From NCBI GenBank assembly GCA_002245135.1, contig NGBS01000871.1, forward strand, positions 62,001 through 126,000: DNA of 64,000 nucleotides, read 5' to 3'. A program made the translations under genes and the position numbers. The DNA is from Proteromonas lacertae. Its lineage: Eukaryota > Sar > Bigyra > Opalinata > Proteromonadidae. This document shows, in pieces, positions 25,003-38,564 of this stretch. Positions within the stretch are counted from its first letter, which is position 1. Every line of letters begins with the position of its first letter. The notes below the pieces were generated by a model. The model searched no databases. It was not told where the DNA came from and worked only from the letters and a program-made list of their open reading frames with translations.

Positions 25003-26117
25003 TTATTTCGACATACTTTCATGTATTTTTAAACAAATTAAATACAAAGGGGATGGATAAAAGACTATATTACCTTCACAATCCAATTGAAAATAGGGTC
25101 TATCGATTTCTAATATGAATTGCTCTTTAGTCATACCAGTTGTATCAATTTCAAATCGATCAGAAGGTACAACATTTGGTACTTGAAGAAGTGTGTAGTT
25201 TAGTATACTATTTGCATCTTCTTTTGGTATTTGCTTCCTTGACTGAAGTGCAGAGAGTAAAGGTAATATTATCTTATAAAAATCAGGAGAAGTAGAAATG
25301 TTGTACATCAGTTGTTCCAGTGACTGTTTATATTGCTGAGATGGTAAAATAGGTTGTAGAGGAGGAATTTGTGAAGTATTTGATTGAATGGCATTAGATA
25401 AAACTGAGAGAGGAGAATAAGATGAAGTATTTGGATTAATACAATTTGGTGCATAGGAAGATGGTTGAGAATTTAATATATGTATAAACTGTTGTTGTTG
25501 TTGTTGTTGTTGTTGTTGTCGAAGTTGAAGTTGATGCATTTGTTGTATTTGCTGTTGTTCCATTACTTCTTGTCTTCTTGAAACCGCCCTTCTAGATGCA
25601 CATATATGAAATGCAGGTGATGTAATAACCCTACAACATCTATAATAACCAAGATTATTGATATCTTCCACAAAAAGGTATGTACAGAATGAATAAAGGT
25701 ATGTGTTATGTGTAGATAATGTACATGAATAATTCCAGCTGTGTAATTGAGAATTAATTTCAAATACTTTGTGATTTACAATTTCAATACTTGGATAGAA
25801 TGGAGCTGATTCGTTTTCTTTTGATTTTACTTTGCTAATTAGAATAGTGTCTCCTTCTTTAATTTGGGATTTGTTACCTCCATACAAGCAGAATTGACCA
25901 TATACGAACATCTTGTCATTTACTACATCTTCACTATCTAATATCACTTTAACAGATTGTCCACAAAATCCACTCTCCTATAAATATAAAAAATGAGGTA
26001 CTATACTCGATGACGTGTAACACAATGATCTGGGAAGCAGAGTATATGTTTTTGGTTCTTACTTTTGTTATTTCTTCGGTAATTCAGTTTCCATTGTATA
26101 TTTGGATCAAAATGCAT
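25003..26117 (-). CDS. Poly-Q protein of unknown family, possible nuclear regulator
   Basis: Two exons (26007-26117 and 25003-25977; 29-nt intron) give 361 residues. The first ~150 residues are folded-looking and contain conserved-seeming stretches: a basic segment (RRNNKSKNQKH), HILCFPDHCVTRHRESGFCG, FVYGQFCLYGGNKS and YYRCCRVITSPAFHICASRR. Ten cysteines and the beta-like pattern suggest a compact domain, and the basic start would suit DNA or RNA binding. A Gln run of about 11 (25490-25525) and a Ser/Asn/Pro-rich stretch follow, then a helical C-terminal part. The layout (basic beta domain, poly-Q linker) is common in transcription factors, but I cannot match a family. I examined and dropped CSL/RBP-J. 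It sits 73 bp upstream of G1, same strand. Confidence 0.6.
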
Positions 26118-26389
26118 GAGTTGCTAGATTTCTTTTGTTAAGGTTGGACAAAAAAACAATCGTTTAAAGGTTGTAAATACTTTTTTTCTTCTTCATGTTT
26201 ACACTAGCTGTGTGGAATTATTGAATAAAATACTGCCAATTATAGATATAAACCTATTTGGAGTGATAAAGAAAGACGTACTGTCAATAATCTTCTTCAG
26301 TACTTTTATTTTCTCTATATATCAACAATTCAAATATAGAATAACTTAAATAATATATTAGCTAATATTAAATAATGGTTTAAATAATT

Positions 26390-29300
26390 CTATAATTCAC
26401 CAGGCAGATTTACTTCGTTATTCCCAGACACATTTATATGAACAGTTCCAGCATCTCTTTCTGATAGTGCTATTTTATTTTTGGCATTCATACTGTTTTG
26501 AATTGCTTTCGAAACATCATTCTCTTTCTGTGAAGTTGCTGCTATAGGAGATGAAAATCTGCCTGGTGATTTTATTGAGTTGGTATTTCCAAATATATTA
26601 TCGCTGTTCTTTTTCACTATATAAGTGTTATTCTCTCCTGTAGAGCATTTTTTCAATTCTTTTGTTGTATTATCATTTTCTTTCGTTTCTATCTTCTCAA
26701 CAATAGATGTAACTACCCTATTTGGAGGATCAACTATTTCCAAATATATATATTCAATATATAAATACAATATTCATTTACAAATACTGTCTTTCTATCC
26801 AAATATACTCTTTCTGCGATTGCTTTCTTTATCTTTTCATCCAAAAATGTATAAGCAGAAAACCAATCATTCACTTCTTCAGCTTTTACTCCTAAATCTG
26901 ATTTTATGAAATTATGAAAGTTATTATCAATTATTAATTTTTCCATCTCAATCTTTGCAGGTTTAAACATTGAAACATCACCTGGAGTAGTTTTTATTCT
27001 TTCACTTAGTTTGCTCTTCATTGATGCATTTATATTAATTTCACATTCTGAACAATCTTTAATAAACTTATTATATATTTCTTTACAATATTTTTCTTTC
27101 TGTTCTTCACTTAATTCATCTTCTATACTTTCTAACTCATTCACTGTTTCCCAAAAGACTATACTTTCTTCTTGAAGACATTTGGTCATATAAGCTTTCA
27201 TATATGATCTTGTGATTGGATCATTAAATATAATCGTTGAAGAAGGAATACCTCTTTCATCATCAGTAGTTTGGGTTGTTGTTTCTTGAGCTTCATCTTG
27301 TATCTTCTTATTCTTCTTTATTATGATTATTGGGAAGAAGAAATGGGATGATAATGTAAATAGAAAGATGAATATATATTGAATTAAAAAATCTGCAAAT
27401 AAATCCAGTTTTTCTCCTAGCGCAACATATACTATAGTAAGAACAACTACAACAACGGTTTGAATTCCAATTATGTATATTGTCTTCCTAACTCTTTTAA
27501 TCATATCTTTTCCAGAAGATATTATTTTATATACATAATACAAATTAATTACACTTACAATAAACTATAAAATAATGATAAATATAAGAATAAATACTAT
27601 CGGAATAGCAGGATAAAACACTGCTACACATCTCTCATAACTAATATCAAATCCATTTACATTTTTAGTTACATTATCAGAAAAGTCATGCCATATACCA
27701 AAGAAGCAACATTGAACAAAGAAATATAAAACTAAAACTCTTAACAGAACAACTGATGGTCTTGTAAATAACACACTTACTTTTGCATATTTCTAAATAG
27801 ATATAAATGATATATAGAGAAATATACAATATTGTAAATATAAAGAATTGCAGTATGAATTCCTTGAGTTAATAAAACAGATACTACCATAAAAATAGCA
27901 TGAGCAAAACATATTTCATCCATACCAGAAGATATTGATGTTGAAAAGAAAATACTAGCAATTATCAACAAAACCATCATTAAATAGTAATATGAAGGTG
28001 GTAATCTATCTCTGAAATGAGACTTTTTAATAATAGAATGTATAATTAAATAAACAATAAATAAAACTTCCATAATTATCATCACTATTACTACTGGCCA
28101 TAACCAATCACTATCAAAATAATTATCTAATTAAATAATAACTCAGAATAAAGAATACTGCATTCTATTTGTTGTGTTCCTGGTAATGATACTCCTAATT
28201 GACAGATAAGACTGTCATTCCAAAAAAAATGAACATTTCTATGAAATGATTCGCATTTTGTATCTAATAAAGCATAATAATTTGTTTCTTTACAGCTATA
28301 ATCAGTTTGATTCAATGATACAACTAATGATTCATAGCAATTACTATTTTCGCCATTTGTATCAAAAGCAACACTATTTCTTTCACCATATAAATCTTTC
28401 ATTAAATAACTCAATTTAATCGATGTATGTGGTTGTAATACTCCTTCGCTAGGTATTGTTATTATATTTGCTTTTGGATATTTCAAATTCCATCTTAATA
28501 CATAATCTCCAGTATTAAATAATTCAGTATCACCTATAGTAATATTCACTTTTTTCTTATCTATTGATTCGGCAAAATTAAATGGAATTTTTGATGGTTT
28601 CATTTCCCATGATGCTGTTAATTCATCAACTGGTATAGCTACTAATAATATGCTACCAACTAAATCTGATTTTTTCCATTGTACATGATATGTTATTCCA
28701 TTGCTAGCATGAATGATTACATAATTTACTCTACTTTTTATTGCTGTATATACTTCAGAAAAACCACTTTCACTATACTCTAAAGTTTTAATTGGAGTTG
28801 AATGTTGCATTTCTGCTATTGTCATTTTCTTGCCCATCATTATTTCAATTGATTCTTCAGATGCAACTGCGATTGACCCATATGTAGGAATATCATATAT
28901 ATCAGAATAAACTAAAATAGCATAAAAGCCATTCTTAGATGGTTTTCTATTCATTATTGATTCATAAAATTTATCCATTCTAAATTGAAGAGATATGAAG
29001 CCTTTTTGATTTAAAACAGTAAAGGGATCAACAAACATAGTCACAAAATAATTTAGATCACCATACATAGCAGGATAAATCCATATAGATTTTGTTGGAT
29101 TATAATCAGGAATATACTGTTTTACAGTATATTCTGTTATTTTATACAAATTTTCATTGATTTCGCAAACATGAACATCTTCAGCTGCATATCGTACTAT
29201 TTTAACATATAAATGTATAAAATACTTGACATTGGGTTATCTTCTCCAGCAGTAATAGCCATGCTTATACATCCTTCAACTACTCTATTGATTGTTCTTA

Positions 29301-29764
29301 AACTATATTATTATAAATTATATTATATATTTATACTATCCAGGGCTTTGGATTACCAATTTAGTAAACATCTGAAGGAACAAATCTCTATCAAATAGAA
29401 TTGTTGTATCTTTTGACAATTGCTGGATAACGTCCATGTTTCCACTACTCATATACAAATTTTGGAACTTACTCCCTTCAAAATCTGGGCAAAATTGCAA
29501 ACCACTTTCACTAATATTCGCATTTATAAAATCTAAGTCTTCAAACAGTGAAAACACTTTAAGAATATCTTCAATAGTCTTTAATTTGTTAACTTCATCC
29601 AATAATAATTTTTGTGACACTGTACTAACCATATCTGAAGAACATAATTCATCATTTCTATAAACGCATCATTAATATTACATATACATTACTTCAGATG
29701 AATATATTGTGGCTATAGATACCACTAAGCAAAGAATTACTTTTAGACAACACATGTTAGACAT
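26390..29764 (-). CDS. Receptor with extracellular Cache-like domain, seven TM segments and C-terminal RGS domain
   Basis: Eight exons (29688-29764, 29337-29657, 29226-29302, 28159-29196, 27828-28126, 27598-27792, 26769-27564, 26390-26733) with introns of 29-35 nt give 1048 residues. A cleavable signal peptide (MSNMCCLKVILCLVVSIATIYSS) opens the protein. A ~550-residue extracellular part follows with dCache-like features (SIWIYPAMYGDLNYFVTMF, FISLQFRMDKFYESI, VGSILLVAIPVDEL). Then come seven hydrophobic segments (DWLWPVVIVMIIMEVLF onward, up to ~27340), and an RGS domain beginning ITRSYMKAYMTKCLQEESIV with FWETVNELE. RGS domains speed GTP hydrolysis by G-alpha. The tail is Ser/Asn-rich. A receptor with its own RGS domain is known from plants (AtRGS1) and some protists; the Cache front end is unusual for a 7TM protein. 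The Cache call rests on pattern only. Confidence 0.75.
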
Positions 29765-30702
29765 TAAAATAACAAAAAACTCATTGTGTTTCAACAATAT
29801 TTTTCTTCTCAATTTGCGATATTTTATAGCTTTATACTCATAAGCAAGTACATTTCTAACTAGATCGACTGAAATAAAGTCATGCAGTACATCATCAAAA
29901 AAAACAACCCTGTAATCTAAGTCAATTCGTTGAAATAACCACTATTTACAATAGCATTACACGTTTATATACCCATAAACCAATTAGAATGTTATATTAT
30001 AAAGATCTATCAACAACTGATAATTCTGGACATCTAATGGCAAATTAAAGAAATATATCATCTACTGCTAATAGTAGTGTGTGGAACGTCTTACCAATCA
30101 AAAATGAAAATATAGCCGTTGCAAATAGAATGTATTTTTACATAGCTGATATGCTTTCATCAATTTTACCATATGAAACGCAAGTATTTTTATTTAATTA
30201 GTTCATAGATAAAAAAAGAGTAGAAAAGAGAGCTAATAAAGTAGATTTTATTATACAACGCAATAATAATACGAAGATGATGAAAGTGGTGAATGTAGTT
30301 AGAGTTAAAGTAAAAAAAAGTATTTAAATTTCAAAAGATTAACTCACTGTTGTTAAATTGTTGTTCTTCTTATGTCTGCCCATCTAAAACATTTTTGTGG
30401 GATAAAATCAGTGAATATAAAATGATAGATAGAAAATAATACTTAATTAATCTAGAAGAGAAAATTCAAAGTAAATCCTTATCCCTGAGTGATATGAGTG
30501 ATGCCATATGCAATATATGTAATGCACTTATGATATTGATTGAATATAATGTAATAATAAGTTTATATATAGAGTAGTAACATAATATATGAAGAAGATA
30601 AATTGAAATAATGAAAAACAGAAAAATAATTGTTATATTATTATTTTTATTTTTACAACATAAATAACAAACTTAACAATAGAAAAACTAGTTAAATTAT
30701 TA
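29765..30702. other. Intergenic, 0.9 kb, no gene seen
   Basis: Between the start of the receptor gene and the end of G2. AT-rich with short non-coding frames only; no repeat or RNA gene found by eye. Confidence 0.5.
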
Positions 30703-33651
30703 TTATTCTTTCTTATTTTCATTCTTTTTATCATCTGAATAAGACATTGGCTTTACACTATCTCTTTTATTTTCATCCAAATCTTCATCAATTTTATCTT
30801 CACCTAATTCAATCATAGTTGCTTGAATAGTATTATTCAAATTATCATTATTAATCATTGTTTCATCCACACTTGATTTCCTTCTACCAATTGTACCAGT
30901 TACAGATGATGTTTTCCTAATATGTTTTGCTGTTAAATTGGTAGTATTACTAAGTTGATAGGATGATTGATAGAGATTTCTATTACTTGAATTGATACTT
31001 CTTATTCCATTTTGAAGTAAATGGACTTCACTATTATTCTCTGTTTTACTCATATTATCACTACTACTCAGTCTGTTTTCATTGAATATTTCAAATAAGA
31101 ATGCAATTTCAAAATTATCAGGATATTTAGAGTTTTTACAAGCTCCATCTATTTCTTCTTTTCTTAATATAACTTGTTTTTCAACGAAACTATTAAATAA
31201 ATAAATAAATAAATATAAATACAATGAATGTAACCAACAATAAAAATATTCATAACCTGATGGTGTTTTTGCAGTAAATCGAAAATCATTCTTTAAAAGT
31301 ATATGAAAATCAATTGTAATTACAGGTTCATGGATCTTTTTAATTAGTTTACTTGCAGTTTCATTTCCCTAATACGTAATAATAACAACAATATATACAT
31401 TTTCATCTTCAATAGTAAACAATAAAGATGTTGAAATTTTAGGAAGCTATAAAAAATAATAAAATAATATAATATACATTATTAATAATTATCTGTTTTG
31501 GAGCAACCATTCTTTTATTCAAATCCAAACTATTAGAACTTGGCATTTGTCTATATAACAACGCTTGTTCATAATAATGAACATATCTGATCTGACTTGG
31601 ACCAGTAACACCTTGATCTTTGCCAGCACTTCCAGTTCTTTTATCTCTAAATAATCTCAAAGCTTCATCTGCATTACAACAAGTACCACTTCTTATCAAA
31701 TAAGCACAAATCATACAACCAGTTCTACCTTTTCCACCTTTACAATGAACTGCAATTACATTCTGAGGTAATTGATTTAAGTAGTTTTCAGCATCTACTG
31801 CAAATTGGTGCATTCTTTCAAGTGTTGGAACATTATGATCTTTGATTGGAAATGATGTATTTACTTTTTTATGGAAATATTCTTCATCATATTTCTTCTC
31901 AGCACAGAGATTATAGACTATGTAATTGCCATTATGATGTTCGTCTAGATATTTAGCTACATCTTTAATATTGTTTCTATATATTGATTCTAAGTTTTCT
32001 GAAGGTAATGACATTGCTATACATCTTGTAGTGATATAGGTTAAGTCTAAATCAAATTCACCTGTTACCATTCTTCGCTTGTTTTGACTAACTAATTTTT
32101 TACTATATTTTACCATCTTTTTAACTGAATAGCAAGCTCTAATTATTCCTCTTATAAATCGAAATATTAAACCAATTTGATAGATTGTTCCAAAAGTTGG
32201 ATCATCAGGAAAGGCGACAGTTAATAATATAGCCAGTGTTGCAGTATATAATAACAATATAACATCAACAATATTCCATGTAAGTTTAAAAAATTTCTTC
32301 TTTTGAACTTTCATTCTTAACACTAATTCTAATATATATATTACGGCAATTACTAAACCAATAATTGGAGGAACACTATCAATAAACACCAAAGTAAAAT
32401 CTGCAATACATAACATACAAATAAATAAATGAACATCTAATGTATATATATATATTAATAATTATATATATATACAAATTGAACTAGAAATTGCTTGTAG
32501 TTTCTGATCTAATTTTGATATTACTCTTCCATCAGCTTTTTTTCTCTATATATATATATATAATATGAATAACAACTAATATATAAATATACGTTTAAGT
32601 AGTTAGAAACATAATGAAATATATTATCTAAAGTGATAAAACCACATATTCCACACTCATCAACTAATACAAACTGATGATCTTCTTCATACGCTTCAAT
32701 TACGTGTAAACACTCTAATAATGGCGTACTGGACAATACAATAAAATGAGCATTAGCACAATCAGCTATATCACCAATCTAATTAACATATATATATATA
32801 TATAATGTAATATAAATATACTGTTTTTTGATTCCATAATTCTCCTTTTGTAATGATTTGATTGGTTATATCATTTGCACATATTGGTTTTGGTTCACTA
32901 AATGCATCTCTTTCATCATTCAAATGAGTGGATGATGATATTGTGATGTTTACTGGTCTACTAGAAGGAGTAGAAGGTGATTGAATTGCAGAAGAACTTT
33001 GAGATGATGGTGGAGATGATTCTGAATTTGGTAATACAAATAACATATCACAACTATATATATATAAATGAGTTGAATTTAAAAATTTATACGTTTCAAA
33101 ATGTTTAATTGCTTCTGTTATTGATAAATCTCTGTCTACAACATGAAAATTTTGTGAAAATGCATTTCTAACTGGATGAAGTAATACATCATCATTCCCA
33201 TATTGTTTTATATATTATATTCAGTTAAAGAAATATTCACATAATGATTTATTGATCAAAAAGATATATTGTCCAAGAATTTTTGAAAATTTTCATCTCT
33301 TTCATATTCTATAACATCATCTCCTTCAATTGTATGTGCTTGTTTGTTTGAAACAGATCCTATTGTTTAAATTAATTTATATAGATTAGATACTTCTTTT
33401 TGTCCTAGTAGTTCTTATAGAGCTATAAAGTATAACAAAATGTGACATACCCTCTTTTACTGGAATTACAAGAATTACTAATATCTGCAATTCGTCTCAG
33501 TTGTGTGTTTGAAGGAGGTCTAATGACTAAAATTATAGGATATACATATTTGAATCAGAATGTGCAAATTTCTCCGCTCCTTTATTTGTATCAGGTAATT
33601 CTATTATAATTTGATCAGCTAGTAGTATAAAAACAATTATATACTTGACAT
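30703..33651 (-). CDS. G2: CBS-CBS / voltage-sensor-derived TM / PTEN-type phosphatase / C2 protein
   Basis: The ATG at 33651 opens a short exon spliced into DQIIIELPD, the N-terminal motif seen in several paralogs. CBS1 (VRNAFSQNFHVVDRDLSITE, then CDMLFVLP) is split by a ~45-residue Ser/Pro insertion (32930-33030). CBS2 reads LLECLHVIEAYEEDHQFVLV and GICGFITLDNIFHYV. The membrane part is the most voltage-sensor-like of the set: ILELVLRMKV in S2, WNIVDVILLL in S3 and FRFIRGIIRACYSVKK in S4, with three arginines. P-loop HCKGGKGRTGCM is at 31718-31747; DHNVP and the TI loop (GKDQGVTGPSQIRYVHYYE) are intact and short. The C2 part spans small exons to ~31100, and a 110-residue Ser/Asn-rich tail ends the protein. 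The 5' exons between 33200 and 33560 are hard to join, so that part is approximate. Confidence 0.82.
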
Positions 33652-33821
33652 TTATAAATCCTTGAAAAAATTATTACGAAAAAATTACCCACAATTTTGT
33701 TATAACCACATTATATGCTTGACAAACATTGATTTCATTTCATTTTTTGATGTATGCATTCATTTAAATTACAAACAAATACTAATAAAAGTGTATATTC
33801 TTAATAAAGACATAGTATTTC

Positions 33822-36800
33822 CTACTTTTTATCTTTTATACAATTAATTCCATTCACAATCTCCTTAGAATTAACAAATACTCTCCTCTTGTTATTACAA
33901 TCCAATAAATTGATAAAATTGCTGAATACTTTTCCATGTTGGTTTCTAATAAGCATTTGATACAAAACATCTTCATATCCTGTCAAACCTCTATAATCTT
34001 CAACATTATAACCATTATCATCGATTTTCAATAACTCTTTTATGATTGAATCCAAAAGTTTAACTGATATGTAGTTGAAATCAAGTTCATGATAGACAGA
34101 GCTACTTCTTTCAATGTAATACTTTGTAACTATTATTAAAAATAATATAAAATTAAGATATATATATATATATATATACTTTTATCCCACTTATAATAAA
34201 GTAATACTTTTTCTACAACTTTATCTGGTAAATTCAGAATCATGATCAATGAAGGAATTGTCAATTCATCATATTTATCTTTGAAATTGTTAATAAAATA
34301 ATTTGTTATTATTTCATTTCGTTTTCTTATTTCATTATCTTTATCCTTATCTTCATCTTCGTAATCTTTTATATAACCTAAGTAACATCTATAATCATCA
34401 AATGAATTCATAAACAGAGATATTGTTATATTTAAATCATTTTCTTCTTTTATATAACATCCTCCACTATTAAATAAACTTAATTTTTCTTCATCTTTTA
34501 ATTCAATTCCATATTTTTGTTTGAATATATCAATAACAGATGTTAGAGTGGAGTAATTACCTTCTTTCATTTTATTCAATAAATATTTTTGTAAATATTC
34601 TGATGAAATTGACATATTTTTTTTCACCTCTTCTTCTTCTTTTAGAGTAATATACTTTCTAGATTTCAATGCTTTTAATATTTTTTCTAATATCTTATTC
34701 TCTGGATTGAAAAACCAATCAATTAGTTTCACATCCTTTGGAATATTATTTTTTATAACATAAACATCATCTACTTCTTTTATGGAATATTCACAAAAAT
34801 CATCAAAATGTGAGATAAATTCAGTATAATACCCATTATTACATAATTCATCACAATATAAACTCATAAACTCCATTTCCATCAATTTATTCTCTTTAAT
34901 AATATTATAAATCTTTTCAGATATATCAATTCTTTTGTTTTTCAACAAAAGTGTAAATAAAGACATTCTATTATCATTATTACTATAATGACAATGTTCA
35001 ATCAAATATTTAGTTATTAAACTATAATCATTTAACAGATTTATTGGATTTGCTTCAGTCACAACATCAATCATTATCGTAGATAAATCTTCATTATCAT
35101 CATCTTCTTCCATACTATTATCTTCATCACTATAATATGAATCATTATCTTCAGGAGTATAATCACCATTGATTGATGAATTCTTAACAGCTAATGGAGT
35201 TTTACTCTCCAATTTGATTGGTCGATATTGTTTTAAGGCTATTTCTAACAATGGTATAATTAAATCATATTTCTGAAGTATAACAGCATACTGAATTGGA
35301 TTAAGAATGTATTTTATTCTGGTCATAATTAATACATATTTTGGATCATTTATATCTGCTGTTATTCTCTTTATTGTCTCTAAATCATTGTTTTCCACTG
35401 CTTTGAACAACTCCCAAACATTATAATTATGTTTTTCATAATTAATGTCCTTTGATATACCTATTGTTATTGGCATTGCTCTTGGTTCATCACTCTTCAT
35501 TGTAAATCCATTACAAACGAAATATTCAACTATCTATAAAATAATAAATATAAATAAAACAACATACTTTATTTCTTTTTTCATAATAATCACCATCATT
35601 TTTATATGTCAAATTATCTCTCAATAATTCAGATACTCCATCAGGGAACTTTACATTATTATCATAATTAACATCGTTACTAAATTCACATTTATCTTTA
35701 TATTTGGAAATCTCTTCAGAATATTCTTTAAAGAACAATTCAACAGTTTCTACATCATTTATATTAAATATATTCTCTACAATATTCAAGTCATTATTAT
35801 GATAATATGTATTTTTATCCTTTTCATAAATATACTGTGGAATTTCTTCTTTTGTATAATATATTTTTGGATGGTATTTTAATAACAATTTGATCTTTTT
35901 AATATCACCACTACAACAAGCATTTGATAATAAAGTACTATAAAAATATAATATATATATATATATATATATAATATTATATACTTATAACCTTTTTCAA
36001 TTTCATTAATTGCATTCCTTGCTTCTTCATATTCACTTAAAACATACTCTAAATACTCAGTTGAAAATAAAAACAATGAACAACTAGTTTTAAAATGAAC
36101 TAATGGGATTTTAACATCATCATGTAAGTATTTAGTCATTATCTTATATCTATCACTATTCTCTTCATTCAATAATAATAAATCATCACATAATAAATAT
36201 GGACTTTTTCTACAGAAATTAAATCCAACAAAGACATTACATTTATATTTTCTCAATATTTCACATATCTCTTTATTTCCTAGTTTTATAGCATAATGAA
36301 ATGCTGTATTTCCATTCTGTGGATCCATCTTGTTTATTGAAATAATATCTGGTCTTTCTATATCATCAAACATCCATTTATCTTTATTTATTAATTTGTC
36401 AAGATTCTTTACAATTGCTTGATATTTTGGATCTTTTATAATATTATCAGTTCTTCTTTTGTTAATATTTAAGATATGTTCTAACATTTGTTTATTTTGA
36501 TGTATAACACAATAATGAATCAAAGTAAATCCTTCCTCATTCACTACATCCAATCTCATTCCATTACTTAATAAATAATCAACCATTCCAATATCATTTG
36601 TCAAAACAGCATCAAATAGTAAGTTTCTATTGACTTGATTGGTTGTATAAGGTAATAATAATTTTTCATTTTCTTTCTTCAATTTGGCTATAATCTCTTT
36701 ACATTTTTCAATATTTCTATTATGCACATTCTCAATAAACTCTATTCTATTCTCATCAATATATAAATTCTTCCACAAATCTTCATCACTACATTGATGA

Positions 36801-38173
36801 AATGAGTTAGTCATATTGTTACTATCACTTAATACCCATTTAAACTCACCTCTTACCATATATTCTAACTCTTTATCAACAACATCTTTAGGAATCTCTG
36901 GGCATTTTGGACAATGATTTGGTAATAAATCTTCAATTGTATCACTCATAAAACATGGATGATAATGATAACCTCTACTTTTTACATCTTCTTCAGAATT
37001 CAAGATTTTATCTTTTCTTGTCATTGTTTTCACTATTTCATCAACTGATACTTTTATATCCCAAGGTAAATACATTGCTGCATAATCTGAAGCCTTTATT
37101 CCTAAGGTTTCACGGATTTGACGACGTTTTCTACCTCTTTGTTGTTTCTTTTTATCATTAGCTTTGTAAGGATGGTAAGTATTAACAAAATCATCTTTTA
37201 CATCATCTCCACCTATCTTATCATAATTCAATAACTTTGCAATTTCACCAACTTCATTACTTGGAAGTGTATATATCTCAGGATTGATTTTAGACTTGTC
37301 AATATCAGGAACATATACAGAAAACCCCCTTTGACTGTATTTTATATATCTTCCTCTAATACTTGCACTAGGATTGTTGAAATTAAACACATTGCATCTA
37401 CTAATCAACGAATTAAAACCTTTACAGGATGTATAAACATCTTTACCATCATATCCAACACAACTACAATCTACATCAACTCCTAATAATATTTCATTTA
37501 TATTTTTGTAGAGTTTATTCACAATTTGGATATGTCTGTATGGATATCTTGTTACTATCGTTACAGTGTAACAGGTTCTTATGTATTTGATTTCACACAT
37601 TGGGATCTTGTCTTCGAAGTAGTGACATATTGATATTAACTTCTTGGTTGCTTCTTCTTCATTTAATCCATAAATGTAAAGATCTAAATCACTTCCCTTG
37701 AATTTTGTATTGTGAAGGTAATTTCTTCTCTTTAAAACAGTTTCTTTGCTTTCTTCTGGGATTGGCAGTAAACAAGCATTAATTGCACCACCTAAAATAA
37801 ACAGATTATTCATGTCTAAATCTTTGAATAAATCGTTAGTAAATAAATCAAAATTTAATTTAAATTCATCTTTATCTACAAATAATGGTGTTTTAGGAAT
37901 CTTTGGAAAGCTATTATCGAATAAAAGCACTTCTTGCTTGTTCTGCTCAATCATATCAGAATAATCAACAATATCATTCACATGATCATACAGCTTCATT
38001 GTAAGTAAATCTTCTGAAATGTTTACAGCATTATCTGCAAAACATTCTTTATTTGCCTTTATTTCACTGCATCTACTCCTTAATGCTTGTGATATTTCCA
38101 CAAATCCATTGAATGATAGATTCTTATGAATCTCTTTAAAGTAGTCTTTAGTTGACTTTATTGTTATAGCCAT
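33822..38173 (-). CDS. Nucleotidyltransferase-fold protein with ankyrin repeats
   Basis: Four exons (35985-38173, 35569-35937, 34180-35534, 33822-34129), introns 47, 34 and 50 nt, give 1406 residues. Residues ~120-290 resemble a nucleotidyltransferase core: ILGGAINACLLP (the G-G/S motif), then FKGSDLDLYIYGLNEEEA with the D-x-D pair and GVDVDCSCVGYDGKDVY as a third acidic site. After a Lys/Arg-rich linker come ankyrin repeats (NEEGFTLIHYCVIHQNKQM, NGNTAFHYAIKLGNKEICE and further, weaker ones continuing through the later exons), with an Asp/Glu-rich stretch near 35100. Proteins joining such a domain to ankyrins occur in fungi and amoebae; their substrate is not known to me. It sits between G2 and G3 but shares no domain with them. 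Introns 1 and 3 are almost pure TA. Confidence 0.72.
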
Positions 38174-38564
38174 ACTTCTATAATATTGTATATGGACAAT
38201 GTATATAATAACAAGTAATTAATACTGAAAGGATTTATGAGAATGTGCAAATGTGAAAAACAAGATTTCAAGCCTTTTAAAAAAGCTTGATTTTTCTGTT
38301 ATACAAATGTAAAGTCAAATTAACATACGTTAAAATACAATAATCATTTTCTACCTATCATTATGACAGTCTGAATTGATTTAATGAATAATATTAATAT
38401 AATACTCTATTGGTTTAAATAATAGTATAATATATTTACCTTTCACATTCAATTTCATCATACAATCTAAAATACAACCATAATATATGCTTTTCTATTA
38501 ATTTTCATGAGTTAACTATTTTAAAAATATATTCGTTTTGTGTTTTTGTTGAAATATCATTAGA
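38174..38564. promoter_or_regulatory. Divergent intergenic region upstream of G3
   Basis: 391 bp between two divergent starts. It holds a reverse-orientation copy of the recurring motif (complement of AAACGAATATATTTTTAA) at 38521-38538, about 27 bp before the G3 ATG. No other box is visible. Confidence 0.4.

Noticed and set aside
25003-26117. CSL/RBP-J transcription factor
   Set aside because: The spacing of conserved motifs and the length do not fit, and no beta-trefoil signature was found.
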